Source: Anaerolineaceae bacterium (GTDB lineage: Bacteria; Chloroflexota; Anaerolineae; Anaerolineales; Anaerolineaceae). Taken from it: a stretch of 7,274 nt of DNA. The DNA is taken from the NCBI GenBank assembly GCA_003542325.1, contig DPKV01000128.1, forward strand, positions 1 to 7,274. The letters are read 5' to 3'. The notes under the pieces were generated by a model. That model had not been told where the DNA came from, did no database searches, and saw nothing but the letters and a program-made list of their open reading frames with translations. This document shows, piece by piece, positions 5,839 through 7,274 of this stretch. The translations under genes and the position numbers were made by a program. Within the stretch, counting starts at the first letter, position 1. The number at the start of each line of letters is the position of its first letter.

Positions 5839-6589
5839 AACGACCTTGACGGTTCAGAACCTCGGTGTCACTTTCAGCGACGCCAGCGGCGTGCTGCATG
5901 CCCTGCACGACCTGAGCTTCACCCTGCTCGAAAACGAGTTCGTCACGCTGATCGGACCTTCCGGCAGCGGGAAGAGCACCCTGCTGCGCGTGCTGGCCGG
6001 GCTGGTCCCGCCAACCGAAGGTAATGTCCACTACAATACGGCCCAACCCAAGGTGGGCCTTGTCTTCCAAAAAGCCAACCTGATGCCCTGGCGGCGGGTG
6101 ATCGATAATGTCGGCCTGACATTGGAACTGGAAGGCGTCTCCAGGGAGACCATTCACGACCGGGCGATGGAACTGGTAAAGTTAGTCGGGCTGGAAGGGT
6201 TCGAGAAAACCTACCCCCAGGACCTGTCCGGCGGGATGGCGCAGCGGGTGGCGATTGCGCGCTCCCTGATGCAGGACCCGGATATGCTCCTGCTGGACGA
6301 ACCCTTTGGTTCACTGGACGCCCTGACCCGTGAACGGATGGGTGACGAACTGCTCCATATCTGGCAGGCCCGGCAAAAGACCGTCCTGATGGTGACCCAT
6401 TCCATATCCGAAGCGCTGTACCTGAGCGACCGGGTACTGGTCCTCTCCTCCCGCCCGGGGACGATCAAACTGGACCTCAAAGTGACCCTCTCCCGGCCGC
6501 GCACACCGGACATGCAATATGCAAACGAATTCAACATCCTGGCACAGCAGCTTCGCCAGAGTCTCAGTGAAGAAATTGAAACCTTGTAA
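5822..6589 (+). CDS. Riboflavin ABC importer, ATP-binding subunit (255 aa)
   Basis: This cytoplasmic ATPase powers the importer. All motifs are intact: Walker [10 protein letters not shown] (45-53), Q-loop Gln83, signature LSGGMAQR (135-142), Walker B MLLLDEP (155-161), D-loop SLDAL (164-168) and switch His193. The LSGGM variant is usual in the SsuB/TauB/ThiZ group. The ATG at 5822 lies inside the end of the binding-protein gene (17-base overlap) and the nearest GGAG is about 13 bases away, so translation probably depends on ribosomes finishing the upstream gene. The open frame runs back to 5588, but residues before 5822 are out-of-frame shadow with no ABC similarity. Published Chloroflexus RibXY work does not give this subunit a settled name that I can vouch for, so no symbol is given. 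Confidence 0.92.
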   Translation: MTSSPKTTLTVQNLGVTFSDASGVLHALHDLSFTLLENEFVTLIGPSGSGKSTLLRVLAGLVPPTEGNVHYNTAQPKVGLVFQKANLMPWRRVIDNVGLTLELEGVSRETIHDRAMELVKLVGLEGFEKTYPQDLSGGMAQRVAIARSLMQDPDMLLLDEPFGSLDALTRERMGDELLHIWQARQKTVLMVTHSISEALYLSDRVLVLSSRPGTIKLDLKVTLSRPRTPDMQYANEFNILAQQLRQSLSEEIETL

Positions 6590-6635
6590 AGTCCCTGCCC
6601 ACCCGGCCAGGATGGAAATCATCTGGTGGACTATC

Positions 6636-6663
6636 TTGATAGGAACATTGTTTCGGCTACAAT
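6636..6663 (+). promoter_or_regulatory. Probable sigma-70-type promoter upstream of a short ORF
   Basis: TTGATA (6636-6641) and TACAAT (6658-6663) are separated by 16 bases. Each box differs from consensus at one position. Expected transcription start is near 6670. The -35 box overlaps a small palindrome, CTATC-TT-GATAG (6631-6642). Confidence 0.6.
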
Positions 6664-6714
6664 AGGCCTGTAAGTAATCACTGGAATTTAAAGAAAGAAG
6701 GAGGCACGTTTTTT

Positions 6715-6777
6715 ATGGCTAAAGTCATTGTATTTGAATCGCAACCCCTGTATGAACGCGCCTCTACCCTGCAATAG
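6715..6777 (+). CDS. Small ORF of 20 codons (leader peptide, microprotein or gene remnant)
   Basis: The peptide is MAKVIVFESQPLYERASTLQ followed by TAG. It is preceded by a strong AAGGAGG (6698-6704) 10 bases before the ATG and by a promoter at 6636-6663, and followed 32 bases later by an intrinsic terminator. 'MAKVIVFES' resembles the first beta strand of response-regulator receiver domains, so this could be the stump of a decayed regulator gene. The frame after the TAG stays open only to TGA at about 6841. There is no run of one amino acid as in classical attenuator leaders. Function unknown. Confidence 0.45.
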   Translation: MAKVIVFESQPLYERASTLQ

Positions 6778-6809
6778 AAGGTCCTTTTCCAACCTGCATT
6801 TACTTACCG

Positions 6810-6841
6810 GCCACGGGTGCGCTCATATCCTGTGGCTTTTT
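6810..6841 (+). terminator. Intrinsic terminator after the 20-codon ORF
   Basis: GCCACGGG (6810-6817) pairs with CCTGTGGC (6829-6836), with one G-U pair and an 11-base loop, followed directly by TTTTT (6837-6841). No other terminator is evident after the rib operon, so it may serve both units. Confidence 0.75.
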
Positions 6842-6929
6842 GATTTAATTTCCCCTTTGGATTAATCAATTGCCGGACGATGCGGTGTTCCAACCGTTCG
6901 CCAGCAGATTCCATCCAAACCAATCATTC

Positions 6930-6966
6930 ACCGGTCTCGGGACTTTGCCGTGACCGGTTTTATTTA
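6930..6966 (+). terminator. Second intrinsic terminator
   Basis: ACCGGTC (6930-6936) pairs perfectly with GACCGGT (6952-6958), with a possible inner CGG/CCG pairing, followed by TTTATTT. It lies about 90 bases after the first terminator with no gene between them. It may be a back-up terminator or the end of a small RNA. Confidence 0.65.
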
Positions 6967-7120
6967 ACCTACAACTGACACCCCAAGTGACAACAGATCT
7001 GAAAGGACAATGGATGCAAGCGCCAGAACCATTTGAAAATAATTATCAACCGACCTGCGGGTCACAACAATTACGATATTCAGACAGCCTGAAGGTTGAT
7101 ACATATAAGGAATTTTTACA

Positions 7121-7274
7121 ATGCAAGCAATCGATAAACGTCAGGATTTCTATCTATCCTTCAAGCCTCTATTAGTGGTCGATGCCGGGGACTGCTTGGC
7201 TCTCAAGGAAAATCCCAGTGGCTTCACCACCTTCGCCTTCCTTCCAGATCCCCCATCAGGGGGAAGTCTGCCTT
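7121..7274 (+). CDS. Unrecognised ORF, N-terminal fragment (runs off window)
   Basis: An ATG at 7121 follows AAGGA (7107-7111) with 9-base spacing, and the frame is open for 51 codons to the window edge. The peptide begins MQAIDKRQDFYLSFKPLLVV and has no motif I recognise. A hairpin, TCCCCC-ATCA-GGGGGA (7249-7264), lies inside the frame, which is unusual for a coding region and lowers confidence. It may be a short chance ORF rather than a gene. Confidence 0.35.
   Translation, partial: MQAIDKRQDFYLSFKPLLVVDAGDCLALKENPSGFTTFAFLPDPPSGGSLP

Noticed and set aside
7052..7063. Small hairpin GACC-TGCG-GGTC
   Set aside because: A 4-bp stem without a T-run or conserved partner; expected by chance in a stretch of this size.
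6987..7175. Plus-strand open frame of 62 codons with a GTG start
   Set aside because: No ribosome binding site, no recognisable motif, and it overlaps out of frame with the better-supported ATG at 7121.

Overview
The window looks like chromosomal DNA of a Chloroflexota bacterium, probably Anaerolineae-like. This is an inference from three things seen together: a bacterial nurA-herA cluster, an FMN-riboswitch-controlled RibXY-type riboflavin importer (described for Chloroflexus relatives), and moderately GC-rich genes with clear AAGGAGG-type ribosome binding sites. No rRNA, tRNA, CRISPR array, transposase or integrase is visible.

Left half (1-3346, all minus strand; transcription runs right to left). 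This is a tightly spaced operon of four genes: nurA (nuclease), a small HAS-barrel-like protein overlapping nurA by 4 bases, a Fic-domain AMP-transferase, and the first 35 codons of a HerA-type ATPase that runs off the left edge. NurA and HerA form a known DNA-end-processing and, in some bacteria, anti-phage machine. The Fic gene sits between the HAS-barrel gene and herA, with gaps of 29 and 32 bases, and is much more AT-rich than its neighbours. It looks like an acquired cargo gene, and the resulting NurA / HAS-barrel / Fic / HerA set is the best candidate for an undescribed system here.

Middle (3347-4010). This 664-base divergent intergenic region holds a 131-bp imperfect palindrome (two inverted 43-base arms, each with its own internal hairpin), a 13-bp tandem duplication, a textbook sigma-70 promoter (TTGACA-17-TATACT), and a complete FMN riboswitch. 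The riboswitch ends in a hairpin that buries the GGGG ribosome-binding sequence of the next gene, which suggests translational control.

Right half (4011-6589, plus strand). This is a three-gene ABC importer operon: inner-membrane permease (RibX-like), lipoprotein substrate-binding protein (RibY-like) and ATPase. Together with the riboswitch it reads as a riboflavin uptake system that is switched off when FMN is plentiful.

Right end (6590-7274). There are no long genes. It holds a promoter, a strong ribosome binding site, a 20-codon ORF and an intrinsic terminator in order (a self-contained unit of roughly 175 bases), then a second terminator. Last comes the start of an unrecognised ORF that runs off the edge.
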